Shown: positions 8,719 to 18,341, counted from the stretch's first letter. The stretch is 33,908 nt of DNA from Acidiferrobacteraceae bacterium (GCA_037388825.1 JARRJV010000019.1:1-33908), one strand, 5' to 3'. Notes: generated from the letters alone by a model not told the origin. Numbers and translations: made by a program.

Positions 8719-9054
8719 CTACAGCAGCTCGTGCACGGGAAAATCCCGGGCTTCGGGCAGGCTTCTTACGGCACGCCCGGCTTCAGCGAAGAGCTGGTCC
8801 GCGATCGCGGGACCAAAATGTTCGGCGATATCCACGCAGGTCAGATAGAGGATCTGGCGCATGGCTTCGGTCGACAGGCAGAGGTTTGACATCGGCTGCC
8901 CGCTGGCGAGCCAGCCCGACAGCTCTGACAGGGCAGCCGGATTCAGCGGGCTGTGCGAGAGCCGCTGCACCAGAAGATCGCGCACCCGGGCGCAGTGGCT
9001 GGGGGCCATCTCATCCATCCGATCGAACAAATAGCTGAGTATACCATTGAACAC
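8719..9054 (-). CDS. C-terminal fragment of a frameshifted unknown gene
   Basis: An open frame of about 111 residues beginning at a GTG codon, mostly helical, with [20 protein letters not shown] and [18 protein letters not shown]. It is the natural continuation of the frame upstream (9011-9433): removing one copy of the 37-bp tandem duplication joins the two into one 225-residue protein, with the link reading [19 protein letters not shown]. The apparent start codon here is therefore probably an internal valine. I do not recognise the family. It ends 139 bp before glyA. Confidence 0.6.
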   Translation of the reverse strand: MFNGILSYLFDRMDEMAPSHCARVRDLLVQRLSHSPLNPAALSELSGWLASGQPMSNLCLSTEAMRQILYLTCVDIAEHFGPAIADQLFAEAGRAVRSLPEARDFPVHELL

Positions 9055-9433
9055 GATGGTCCCGGTGTCCCGACCCTTGCCTGACGAGGGGCTGGCTCGC
9101 GGTGTCCCGACCCTTGCCTGACGAGGGGCTGGCTCGCATTAATGGCAATGGATCAGGAGCGAGCTTGTCCGAAGGCATTCCCATATGCTGGACCAGACGC
9201 CGGTGGATATCCCGCTCCAGAAATTTCAGCTCCTCGGCGGAACAAATTTCATGCACGTAGTCGGAAAGCTGAAACCTGCCGCCCTCGGCGTAGCCGCGTT
9301 CCCAGATCCACAGGGCCGCCGCAAGGGTTTCGTTGTCCAGCAAGGGTTGCAGGGCAGAATAGACCGCGCGCCGGCGCCGTGTGACTTCGGGATCAGAGAT
9401 TCCAGTTGTCGTATTCGTCGGTGTCGCTGCCAT
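9011..9433 (-). CDS. N-terminal fragment of a frameshifted unknown gene
   Basis: The ATG at 9433 has a GGAGAGG site at suitable spacing. About 100 residues look like genuine protein (RRRRAVYSALQPLLDNETLA, WIWERGYAEGGRFQLSDYVH). The frame then enters a 37-bp exact tandem duplication, is thrown out of register and ends after about 40 unrelated residues. With one repeat copy the frame runs on into 8719-9054. No signal peptide, membrane span or known motif is visible. Either the gene is inactivated in this lineage or the repeat is a sequence or assembly artefact. Family unknown. Confidence 0.6.
   Translation of the reverse strand: MAATPTNTTTGISDPEVTRRRRAVYSALQPLLDNETLAAALWIWERGYAEGGRFQLSDYVHEICSAEELKFLERDIHRRLVQHMGMPSDKLAPDPLPLMRASPSSGKGRDTASQPLVRQGSGHRDHRVQWYTQLFVRSDG
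9064..9137. repeat. Exact 37-bp tandem duplication
   Basis: Two identical 37-bp units abut at 9064-9100 and 9101-9137. Each begins GGTGTCCCGACCCTTGCCTG and ends GGCTGGCTCGC, and contains a weak hairpin (CCCTTG/CGAGGG). Since 37 is not divisible by three, the second copy shifts the reading frame of the gene running across it on the minus strand. The frame arithmetic works exactly: deleting one unit puts the two open frames in register. Confidence 0.95.
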
Positions 9434-9614
9434 GCACATGCCTCTCCATAGTTCCGCTCTACCACCGCCCCGTCTCGTCTCGCATCGGTTTCCCGGAGGA
9501 TCCTGCGCAATCGGCCTCGGACGCCAACAGAACGGTGCCTGATGGATTTCAAGCAATCGCCATGCCACGGGGTTTGAAAGTGATTTGTAGCTTCTTTTCG
9601 GGGAGTTACACGCG

Positions 9615-9639
9615 AATGCCTGGTATCGACACAGGCATT
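9615..9639. other. Small inverted repeat in an intergenic region
   Basis: AATGCCTG (9615-9622) and CAGGCATT (9632-9639) form an 8-bp perfect stem with a 9-nt loop, upstream of the broken gene at 9433. No clear U-tract follows on the minus strand; a loose T-rich run follows on the plus strand. It may be an operator or a weak terminator. The rest of 9434-9675 holds no gene or convincing promoter that I can see. Confidence 0.35.
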
Positions 9640-9675
9640 TTCGCCCTCTTTTGGCCCATGACGCACCGCTTTGAA

Positions 9676-9729
9676 GCACGGCACAACAAAAAAGCCCGGC
9701 GGGCGCCGGGCTTTTTTGTTGTGCCGTGC
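9676..9729 (-). terminator. Strong, symmetrical rho-independent terminator
   Basis: A perfect 25-bp inverted repeat (9676-9700 with 9705-9729) encloses a 4-nt loop. Its core is a GC-rich GCCCGGC/GCCGGGC stem flanked by A6 on one side and T6 on the other, so it would stop transcription in either direction. It begins 9 bp after the vWA lipoprotein stop codon and ends that minus-strand operon. Confidence 0.92.
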
Positions 9730-9737
9730 AGCAGGAA

Positions 9738-10403
9738 CTAGTTGAAGATTCGCTCCGGATGATCCTGCCAATCGTTCACGACTTTCCATTCCTTGGCACC
9801 GGAGCCCATCAGTCGCTTCTGCCAGCGGTCCAGTCGGCCGAGATATCGCCGCGGATCCTCGTTGTCAGTCTTGAGCTTGACTACGTTCAGAGCGATGAAG
9901 CGGATGCCGCTCATATCAATTGGAAAATTGCGGACCGTCTTCTTACCCAGCTCTTCCTGCATGTCGGAAAAGATGATCACGGTCTTTTCACCCGCCTGAG
10001 ACTCGTTCAGATACTCCGCCGCCTGAATCAAGCCGCCGGTAATGTCCGTGTACGCACTTCCACCCCGCCGTGCAACACCCTTGGCAAACTTGTCGATTTC
10101 ATTGCGGAACGCCAGCTTCTGGGCATTGGCCTTTGACGGGATGCGATCAAAGGTCGCCTTGTAGATAATGTCCTTCTCCGAAAAGGAACGGCTCGTTACC
10201 TTCGCGACGGCCATCGAATCGCCGGTATCCAGCGTTCCGAGGAGATAATTGACGATGCGCTGGGCCTTGCCCACCTCTTTCGCATACGTTCCCGAGGTAT
10301 CAATCAGCATGTACACGGCGCGGACATGCGCGTGTTTGTCCCCGCAGCCGGCGAGCAGTCCCGCCATCAACAAAAGTACTATCCACTTGCCATAAACACG
10401 CAT
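9738..10403 (-). CDS. von Willebrand factor A domain lipoprotein
   Basis: A 221-residue protein with a lipoprotein signal peptide: basic start, hydrophobic WIVLLLMAGLLAGC and lipobox cysteine C20, so it is likely lipid-anchored outside the inner membrane. The rest is a vWA domain. The MIDAS metal site is visible as D35-T-S37-G-T39, T119 in SAYTDITGG and D147 in VIIFSDMQEE, so divalent-metal-dependent partner binding is likely. The ATG at 10403 is preceded by AGGAGAG and sits 1 bp after the stop of the membrane protein gene upstream, so the two are coupled. The partner and role are unknown; no protease or chaperone gene is adjacent. Confidence 0.85.
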   Translation of the reverse strand: MRVYGKWIVLLLMAGLLAGCGDKHAHVRAVYMLIDTSGTYAKEVGKAQRIVNYLLGTLDTGDSMAVAKVTSRSFSEKDIIYKATFDRIPSKANAQKLAFRNEIDKFAKGVARRGGSAYTDITGGLIQAAEYLNESQAGEKTVIIFSDMQEELGKKTVRNFPIDMSGIRFIALNVVKLKTDNEDPRRYLGRLDRWQKRLMGSGAKEWKVVNDWQDHPERIFN

Positions 10404-10404
10404 T

Positions 10405-11082
10405 CTAGAACTCTCCTGTGGCTGTGCGTTCTCCGGAGTTGCGTTTCGGGAATGAGGTGACGCCGCCACGATCCTTCCCCCGCCGTTCCGTTGCCGACCC
10501 GCGCACGCGTACCAGCCGTTCGATCGCAAGGGGGAGAAAGATGACCACGTCGTAAAGGTTGACGAGGGTATTGCCGACATAGCGCATCATGGTGCTGATC
10601 ACACGGAATGCGAATGCCAGGGCAAGAATCGCCCAGACACTGAGCACGCCCAATACGGTTCGCGCCGAACTGATAAAGGACTCCAGGGGCACGGCGACGA
10701 AGGCCAGCGCAAACGGCAAGATGAACCCGAGGGCAGCCTGCGCGACCATGGGCATCTTGCCCACCCATCCCGTGTCATTTGCCACCTTGCTGGCCTCCTG
10801 GAACGCCGCGGCCGAGCTTTCGCTCAACTGGGATATCAGGGACATGCGCGCCGCAGCAACGGAGTCTCGCATCAGGGCCAAACCGACCTCAATGAAGGCG
10901 AAGAAAAGCAGCAGCGCCAGGGCGAACCACATCCACCGCTTGCGCACCACCGGGGTAAGGTTGCCGATGCCGGCAAACAGATGGGTAATGCCCAGGGTCT
11001 CCATCAGGAAGATGCCCATGATCGTCTCGAAAAAGATGATAACCATGGATGCGACGTCCGAGACGGAGATGTTGCCCACCAC
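10405..11082 (-). CDS. Multi-span membrane protein, C-terminal half of a frameshifted gene
   Basis: About 226 residues with five likely membrane helices (around residues 10-33, 50-70, 113-135, 140-165 and 170-187 of this frame) and a basic, unstructured tail. The GTG at 11082 has no ribosome binding site. The segment directly after it, SDVASMVIIFFETIMGIFL, reads as the continuation of the preceding open frame, which holds a matching membrane helix just before the break. I think this is one gene of about 495 codons with a one-base deletion (or a +1-equivalent sequence error) in a GGGCCC run near 11095-11105. Family not recognised. Confidence 0.65.
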   Translation of the reverse strand: MVGNISVSDVASMVIIFFETIMGIFLMETLGITHLFAGIGNLTPVVRKRWMWFALALLLFFAFIEVGLALMRDSVAAARMSLISQLSESSAAAFQEASKVANDTGWVGKMPMVAQAALGFILPFALAFVAVPLESFISSARTVLGVLSVWAILALAFAFRVISTMMRYVGNTLVNLYDVVIFLPLAIERLVRVRGSATERRGKDRGGVTSFPKRNSGERTATGEF

Positions 11083-11894
11083 GTACGGGCCCGAGCCAGC
11101 TCGATCAGGCGCGAGTTAATGAAGGCGCCCAGCACGGCAATGGTCATGACGAAGGCATCGATCATGAACTGACGCGAGGCCGACTGCGCCAGCATGTGTT
11201 CGGCCTTGTCGGTTTTGCGAATGATCTCCTGGAACTTGTCCATCTGCGCGTCGATCTTTTCGGAACTGTTTTGCAGGCCCTCGAGATTGCGGTCCACCTG
11301 CCCCAAGGTCTGATTCAATGAGCGCCAGAAGGGAGCGAAGCCCTTCAGGATCTTGTGCCGGTCCTGGTAGGCCTTGCGGTATTCCGCCAGGGAACGCTGG
11401 TGGATCTTTTCGATGGAATCGGCAATGTCCTCGAGAATCTTTTCCACCAGACCGTTGGACGGCGTGATGTTGGCCACGGCCGAGACGGCTTCGGCCCATT
11501 GCCCCGACGGCGGCGGAACCTCACCGCACTTCTGGTAGTCTTCCTCGATCTTGGTGATTTCATCCATGAGCTTGCGCTGCAGCGCCGGATAGCCGTGCAG
11601 ATCGCGCTGGATCATGGTCCCGATACGTTCGAACTCGCGCTCGATCGTATGCTTCATCTCCTCGCGGCCCTGGGCCAGCATCACCACCTTGTTGCGCTGG
11701 CGCATCTCGCCAGCGACCTTGATCAGCCAGCGTGAAGCCAGGCGCAGGGGCGAACTGATGGATCGCACGGCGCCCCGGATAGCCCCATGCATCGCGTTGC
11801 GCGCCGCATACAGAAACGGAACCGCAATCAGGAAGATGACGACACCCGACAGGGCCGGATTTCCCGGCACAATCATCCACCAGCTGTTAGACAT
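11004..11894 (-). CDS. Membrane-anchored coiled-coil protein, N-terminal part of a frameshifted gene
   Basis: The ATG at 11894 has a perfect AAGGAGG site 5 bp upstream. A membrane helix lies at residues about 13-33, followed by a long charged helical region, probably coiled coil, from about 60 to 240 (for example REEMKHTIEREFERIGTMIQ and KIDAQMDKFQEIIRKTDKAE). A second membrane helix (MIDAFVMTIAVLGAFI, about 244-262) follows. From about residue 268 the frame becomes a Ser/Trp/Arg-rich run with no membrane character, showing that the true product continues in the frame of 10405-11082. The rebuilt protein would hold a long helical domain between membrane segments and is coupled to the vWA lipoprotein. 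Function unknown. Confidence 0.7.
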   Translation of the reverse strand: MSNSWWMIVPGNPALSGVVIFLIAVPFLYAARNAMHGAIRGAVRSISSPLRLASRWLIKVAGEMRQRNKVVMLAQGREEMKHTIEREFERIGTMIQRDLHGYPALQRKLMDEITKIEEDYQKCGEVPPPSGQWAEAVSAVANITPSNGLVEKILEDIADSIEKIHQRSLAEYRKAYQDRHKILKGFAPFWRSLNQTLGQVDRNLEGLQNSSEKIDAQMDKFQEIIRKTDKAEHMLAQSASRQFMIDAFVMTIAVLGAFINSRLIELARARTWWATSPSRTSHPWLSSFSRRSWASS

Positions 11895-11944
11895 GTTTCC
11901 CTCCTTCGGGGATTTTCGGCGCTGCTGTAGATATTTTCTTATTT

Positions 11945-11973
11945 AGTATAGGTCATAGCACAGCACGTGCAGC
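11945..11973 (-). promoter_or_regulatory. Possible promoter of the coiled-coil/vWA operon
   Basis: On the minus strand a TATACT -10 box (11950-11945) lies about 50 bp upstream of the start codon. The -35 region is poor, which suggests activator dependence. An 8-bp palindrome GCACGTGC (11963-11970) sits just upstream of the -10 box and could be an operator. The 185-bp gap behind secF has no clear terminator, so read-through from secDF is also possible. Confidence 0.35.
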
Positions 11974-12079
11974 CGACTCAATTGCGCACCGACAAAGCCC
12001 CCGGGACAAGGGATGACTGGTCAGGAAAACGGATTAGCGCGGGGATTCGTGTTGCACCCGCCTGTGCAGGCCTTCGGAA

Positions 12080-13090
12080 TCAGGGCTCGCGATCGGCCGC
12101 GGTCTCTTTCTTGGGTTGCACCAGATCGGCGCGGGAAACGCCCAATGCCAGCGCCGCCGGGGTGGCGATGTAGATGGAGGAAAAGGTCCCGTAGAAAATA
12201 CCAACGATCAGGGCCACGGAGAAACCGCGAATAGTCTCGCCACCGAAGAAATACAGGGCAAGCACCGTGATCATGGTCGTACCGGAGGTTATGATGGTGC
12301 GCGACAGGGTCTGATTGATCGACACATTCATTACTTCCTTGGTCGTTTCCTTGCGCATGCGGCGGAAGTTTTCGCGGATCCGGTCAAACACCACAATCGT
12401 GTCGTTCAGCGAATACCCCAGGACGGCGAGCACCGCCGCCAGTACCGTCAGGGAAAACTCCATTTGCGTAAACGAGAAGAATCCCAGGGTGATCAACACG
12501 TCGTGCGCAGTCGCGATCACCGAGCCCACGGCAAAGCGCCACTCGAATCGCACCATCACGTAGATCAGAATTGCAATCAGCGTATACAGCAGCGCAAGCC
12601 CGCCCTTTTCTGCCAGCTCGTGACCCACCTGCGGGCCGACGAACTCAACACGCTTGACCTGTATCGTGCAGGGTTTGATCGATTTCGGATTGTCTGCAGT
12701 CGTACACTGCTGTGCCTTGCCCGGCTGACTGGAAACGACATTCTCCTGAAAGCGCTTACGCAAGATCCTGGTCACACGGTTGCTGATTTCGGAACTCTTG
12801 CCCGTGGTGGTCGCCGGCACACGCACTAGCACATCCCGCGAAGTCCCGAAGTGCTGCACCACTATATCGTCAAAACCGTTTTTCCCCAGGTCATCACGAA
12901 TTTGCCCGACACTCGCGGCATCCTTGTAGCTCAATTCGATCACCGTGCCGCCGGTGAAATCGAGGCCGAAATTCAGCCCACGCACAAACAGACTGATGAT
13001 GGTAGCGGTGATAAGAATCGCCGAGATGGCAATCGGGATGTATCGCGTCCCGATAAAATCGAAATGGGTTTGTCGGTGGAAAAATTCCAT
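12080..13090 (-). CDS. secF: Protein translocase subunit SecF
   Basis: SecF pairs with SecD at the inner membrane and uses the proton motive force to help pull preproteins through SecYEG. The 336-residue protein has a first membrane helix near residues 18-36 and the family signature GLNFGLDFTGGTVIELSY, then a periplasmic domain to about residue 155. Five further helices include ALYTLIAILIYVMVRFEWRF and VLGYSLNDTIVVFDRIREN, the latter with the conserved polar motif. It is 4 bp behind secD. The C-terminus ends in a short charged tail after a conserved last helix. Confidence 0.97.
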   Translation of the reverse strand: MEFFHRQTHFDFIGTRYIPIAISAILITATIISLFVRGLNFGLDFTGGTVIELSYKDAASVGQIRDDLGKNGFDDIVVQHFGTSRDVLVRVPATTTGKSSEISNRVTRILRKRFQENVVSSQPGKAQQCTTADNPKSIKPCTIQVKRVEFVGPQVGHELAEKGGLALLYTLIAILIYVMVRFEWRFAVGSVIATAHDVLITLGFFSFTQMEFSLTVLAAVLAVLGYSLNDTIVVFDRIRENFRRMRKETTKEVMNVSINQTLSRTIITSGTTMITVLALYFFGGETIRGFSVALIVGIFYGTFSSIYIATPAALALGVSRADLVQPKKETAADREP

Positions 13091-13094
13091 GCTG

Positions 13095-14978
13095 CTATAC
13101 CAGAAGTTTCTTTACCCGGCGACCGCCGTAGGTCAGGTTGGCCAGTGCGCGCGTAACCATGATTGCCGTAAACATGGACGTCAAAATGCCGATGCTCAGG
13201 GTAATTGCAAACCCCTTGATCGGGCCGGTGCCGAAATTGAACAACATGACCGCCGCGATTAGCGTGGTGATGTTGGCATCGGCAATCGTCCCAAAGGCCT
13301 TTGCATAGCCGGCATGAATACTTGCCTGGGGCGTGCTGCCGTTGCGCAGTTCTTCACGAATCCGTTCGTAGATGAGCACGTTCGCATCCACCGCCATGCC
13401 GACGGTCAGAAGCATGCCGGCCACGCCTGGCAGGGTCAGGGTCGCCTGGAACAGGGAAAGAACCGCGACGATCAGGACCAGGTTCAGGGCCAGCGCGACA
13501 TTGGCAAATACGCCGAATACGCGGTAGTACAGCAGCATGAACAGGATCACAGCGACGAAACCTATGATGATGGACCGCAACCCCTGATCGATATTCTCCT
13601 GACCGAGGCTGGGCCCGATGGTCCGTTCCTCGACGATGGAGATCGGCGCCGCCAGCGCGCCTGCGCGCAGCAACAGCGCGATGTCGTTGGCCTCGTCGAA
13701 ACTTTCCAGGCCCTCAATCTGGAATCGCTTGCCCAGCTGTTGCTTGATCACGGGGGCCGTAATCACCTGCTCGATCTTCTGTCGCACCTGAACCGGATTG
13801 CCCTTGTCATCCAGCACCGGATTGCCCTTGTCATCCAGCTTCGTCTTCGACCGGGTCTCTACGTAGATAACTGCCATGCGCTTGTTGATGTTCTCGCCGG
13901 TCACGCGCTGATTGATGGCCGCGCCACGGGAATCCAGGGTAATGGACACGATCGGCTGGTTACTTCTGCTGTCCACGCTCGGCGAAGCGTTCTCGATATT
14001 GTCGCCGGAATAGATCAACTGATCCTTGATCAGGTAGGGTCGGCCATCGCGGTCCCTGTAGATCCTGTCTCCCGGTGGCACCGCCCCGGCCAGGGCCGCC
14101 TGCACATCATGTTCCTCGTCCACCAGTTTCACTTCCAGGGTCGCAACTCGACCAATGATCTCCTTGGCCTTGGCGGTATCCTGCACGCCCGGCAATTCGA
14201 CCACGATGCGGTCCTCGCCCTGCTGCTGGACAATCGGCTCGGCCACGCCCAACTCATTCACGCGGTTGCGCAAGGAGGTCATGTTCTGCTCCAGGGCCTG
14301 CCGGCGTTTCTGGACCAGGGATTCCTGGCTGATGGTGGCAACCAGGTTAAAGCTTCGGTCCCCCTGGGTATCCGCCAGTTTCAGATCGCGCTCTTCCTTT
14401 TCAATTTCCGCGCGGCCCTTGTTGCGCTCCGCTTCATCGCGGAAGCGGATCTCTATACCGTGTCCGGGGCGGTTGATGACCGTGAGATAGCGGATGTGGT
14501 TCTCACGCAGAATGCGGCGGATGTCCCCCGTATAGCTCTGCTCGGCCTTCTTCACGACGGCGTCCATGTCCACCTGCATAAGAAAGTGGACGCCACCGCG
14601 AAGATCGAGCCCGAGATACATGGGCCGCGCGGCAATCGCACTGAGCCAATGGGGAGTCGCCGGGAGCAGATTGATCGCGACCGTATAGCCGTCCCCCAAC
14701 TCCCGTTGCACGATATCCCGCGCCTTGAGCTGGGTATCGGTGTCAGCGAAACGTACGAGGATGTTCTTTCCGTCCATCACCATGGACCGGATTGCCAGCT
14801 TGCGTTCATCCAGCGCACGGTGCACCTGTGACATCACCGACTGGTCGATGGGCGCATTCCGCTTGGCCGACACCTGGATCGCGGGGTCCTCGCCAAACAG
14901 ATTGGGCACGGCGTACAGCGCACCAAGAAGGACCACTGCCAGGATCAGCAGGTATTTCCAGAGGGGATATCTATTCAT
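13095..14978 (-). CDS. secD: Protein translocase subunit SecD
   Basis: SecD is the larger partner of SecF in the accessory export complex. The 627-residue protein (E. coli 615) starts with a membrane helix (YLLILAVVLLGALYAVPNLF), followed by the conserved MYLGLDLRGGVHFLMQVD and a large periplasmic P1 region to about residue 440. Five more helices include GVAGMLLTVGMAVDANVLIYERIREE, in which the Asp used for proton coupling lies. An in-frame 24-bp tandem duplication (13792-13839) doubles an eight-residue DDKGNPV-type segment in P1. It lies 19 bp after yajC. Confidence 0.97.
   Translation of the reverse strand: MNRYPLWKYLLILAVVLLGALYAVPNLFGEDPAIQVSAKRNAPIDQSVMSQVHRALDERKLAIRSMVMDGKNILVRFADTDTQLKARDIVQRELGDGYTVAINLLPATPHWLSAIAARPMYLGLDLRGGVHFLMQVDMDAVVKKAEQSYTGDIRRILRENHIRYLTVINRPGHGIEIRFRDEAERNKGRAEIEKEERDLKLADTQGDRSFNLVATISQESLVQKRRQALEQNMTSLRNRVNELGVAEPIVQQQGEDRIVVELPGVQDTAKAKEIIGRVATLEVKLVDEEHDVQAALAGAVPPGDRIYRDRDGRPYLIKDQLIYSGDNIENASPSVDSRSNQPIVSITLDSRGAAINQRVTGENINKRMAVIYVETRSKTKLDDKGNPVLDDKGNPVQVRQKIEQVITAPVIKQQLGKRFQIEGLESFDEANDIALLLRAGALAAPISIVEERTIGPSLGQENIDQGLRSIIIGFVAVILFMLLYYRVFGVFANVALALNLVLIVAVLSLFQATLTLPGVAGMLLTVGMAVDANVLIYERIREELRNGSTPQASIHAGYAKAFGTIADANITTLIAAVMLFNFGTGPIKGFAITLSIGILTSMFTAIMVTRALANLTYGGRRVKKLLV
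13792..13839. repeat. In-frame 24-bp tandem duplication inside secD
   Basis: Two exact 24-bp units (13792-13815 and 13816-13839) abut within secD. They encode LDDKGNPV twice on the minus strand, in the periplasmic P1 domain, and add exactly eight residues without breaking the frame. The glycine- and proline-containing segment is probably a surface loop. Confidence 0.95.
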
Positions 14979-14997
14979 GCTGCGGAACAGCCGGGCG

Positions 14998-15342
14998 TCA
15001 GGCCGACTTGATAGTTCCCTTGGGCATGACCGCCTGGATCATCTGGCGCTGCACCTTGATGTTCACGTTCTGCGCGACTTCTAGGGTGACAAAGACCTCG
15101 CCGACCTCGATGACGCGACCCAACGTTCCTCCGCTGGTCACGACTTCATCGCCCTTCTGCAGGGCCGCCACCATGGAACGGTGCTCCTTGGCGCGCTTGG
15201 TTTGTGGACGAATGAGCAGGAAATAGAACAACCCGAACAGGATGACCAGGGGAAGCAACTGCACCAGACCGGTCGCGCCCGACGCGCCACCGCCACCCTG
15301 AGCCATGGCTTCGGGGATAAAAGGAGGAAATAGACTGTACAT
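14998..15342 (-). CDS. yajC: Preprotein translocase subunit YajC
   Basis: YajC is a small single-span membrane protein that associates with SecDF. From the ATG at 15342 the product has 114 residues (E. coli 110). A Gly/Ala-rich start (AQGGGGASG) precedes a membrane helix LLPLVILFGLFYFLLIRPQ, then the cytoplasmic signature RPQTKRAKEHRSMVAALQKG and GDEVVTSGGTLGRV. The frame is open upstream to 15399, but this start matches the family. The ribosome binding site is weak. It is first in the yajC-secD-secF run behind tgt. Confidence 0.95.
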   Translation of the reverse strand: MYSLFPPFIPEAMAQGGGGASGATGLVQLLPLVILFGLFYFLLIRPQTKRAKEHRSMVAALQKGDEVVTSGGTLGRVIEVGEVFVTLEVAQNVNIKVQRQMIQAVMPKGTIKSA

Positions 15343-15423
15343 AATCAACCGTGATCGTGTTTGTTGGAAAGGGCTCCCGCGTCCGGAATGCGCTTGCATC
15401 CCCGTGGCGCGAAACGGGGGCGC

Positions 15424-15452
15424 ATTATCGCATCACTGTGTCCCGCGCGCCA
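15424..15452 (-). promoter_or_regulatory. Possible promoter for yajC-secD-secF
   Basis: In the 139-bp gap between tgt and yajC the minus strand carries GATAAT (15429-15424) as a good -10 box, with TGGCGC (15452-15447) at 17-bp spacing as a weak -35 box. It would let the sec genes be transcribed independently of queA-tgt. Confidence 0.35.
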
Positions 15453-15481
15453 CGCCCGATTTTCGTTATTTGACGGCTTTG

Positions 15482-17622
<2,141 letters not shown>

Positions 17623-17673
17623 AGCGGGTGGAGACTGGTGCACGAATGGGTTCCAGGGCCCGCCGCCGGGCCG

Positions 17674-17704
17674 TTGCCATCATACCGCGGGATCGGTTTA
17701 TAAT
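17674..17704 (+). promoter_or_regulatory. Promoter of tRNA-Leu
   Basis: A TTGCCA -35 box (17674-17679) and a consensus TATAAT -10 box (17699-17704) lie 19 bp apart, slightly long but within range. Transcription would start around 17711, about 10 nt before the tRNA 5' end. Confidence 0.6.
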
Positions 17705-17719
17705 TCCGCCCCTCACCTT

Positions 17720-17806
17720 GCCGGGGTGGCGGAACTGGTAGACGCGCCGGACTCAAAATCCGGTGGTGGTGACACCGTGTCGGTTCGAGTCCGACCCTCG
17801 GTACCA
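17720..17806 (+). tRNA. tRNA-Leu (anticodon CAA)
   Basis: An 87-nt class II tRNA. The 7-bp acceptor stem pairs GCCGGGG with CCTCGGT (two G-U pairs), followed by discriminator A and an encoded CCA at 17804-17806. The anticodon stem CCGGA/TCCGG encloses the loop CTCAAAA, anticodon CAA, reading UUG. The long variable arm (GGTGGTGACACC) and the GGTTCGAGTCC T-arm identify a leucine tRNA. Confidence 0.97.
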
Positions 17807-17906
17807 ACTCTTTCCCTTTAATCGAGCACCAACCGAAAGGCGACCAGGCGCGCCGGTTTGTCGCGTGGATTCTGTGATTCGGATTGGGAAGACGGGGAGA
17901 GGTGTT

Positions 17907-18287
17907 TCAGGCGGCCTGTACGGGGATGGCGTTGCGGGTGTGGCTTACGCGATTTTTCTCGTCTACGTATACCAGCCGCGGTTTGAAATTCACCAGATCC
18001 TTTTCATCCACGTTGGCGTAGCTGCAGATGATGACCACGTCGCCGGGGTTTGCCTTGTGCGCGGCGGCACCGTTGACGGAAATCGTACCCGAACCCTCCT
18101 GGGCGCGAATAGCATAGGTCGTAAAACGCTCACCATTGGTGACGTTGTAAACCTCGATGCGCTCATACTCATGGATGTCCGCCGCCTCCAGCAGGCGTTC
18201 GTCGATCGCCACCGAGCCCTCGTAATCCAGTTCGGACCGGGTGACGGTGGCGCGATGGAGCTTGGCCTTGAGCATGGTACGTTGCAT
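17907..18287 (-). CDS. panD: Aspartate 1-decarboxylase
   Basis: PanD decarboxylates aspartate to beta-alanine for pantothenate. The 126-residue proenzyme has exactly the E. coli length and carries the self-cleavage site at G24-S25 (YEGSVAID), which yields the pyruvoyl cofactor. The conserved [13 protein letters not shown] start, [14 protein letters not shown], and [19 protein letters not shown] are all present. It is the last gene of the pcnB-folK-dNK-panB-panC-panD run, 54 bp after panC, and ends 100 bp from the convergent tRNA-Leu. No clear terminator lies between them. Confidence 0.97.
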   Translation of the reverse strand: MQRTMLKAKLHRATVTRSELDYEGSVAIDERLLEAADIHEYERIEVYNVTNGERFTTYAIRAQEGSGTISVNGAAAHKANPGDVVIICSYANVDEKDLVNFKPRLVYVDEKNRVSHTRNAIPVQAA

Positions 18288-18341
18288 AAGTAATTGATTC
18301 CCCGAGTATCGCTGCCATTATCCCGGTTTCGGCGGCGTGGT

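Noticed and set aside
9064-9137. CRISPR-like repeats (37-bp unit, two copies)
   Set aside because: The copies abut with no spacer, only two exist, they lie inside a coding frame and no cas gene is near. A tandem duplication explains them.
11085-11110. Programmed -1 ribosomal frameshift joining the two membrane protein frames
   Set aside because: The GGGCCC run is out of register for a slippery heptamer in the upstream frame and I see no strong downstream structure. A mutation or sequence error is simpler.
13314-14831. Long open frame on the plus strand (about 500 codons)
   Set aside because: It is the antisense shadow of secD in a GC-rich genome; its product has no domain and is rich in His, Arg and Gln.
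17807-17906. Terminator between tRNA-Leu and panD
   Set aside because: A GGCGCGCC palindrome and some short pairing exist, but there is no stable stem followed by a T run on either strand.
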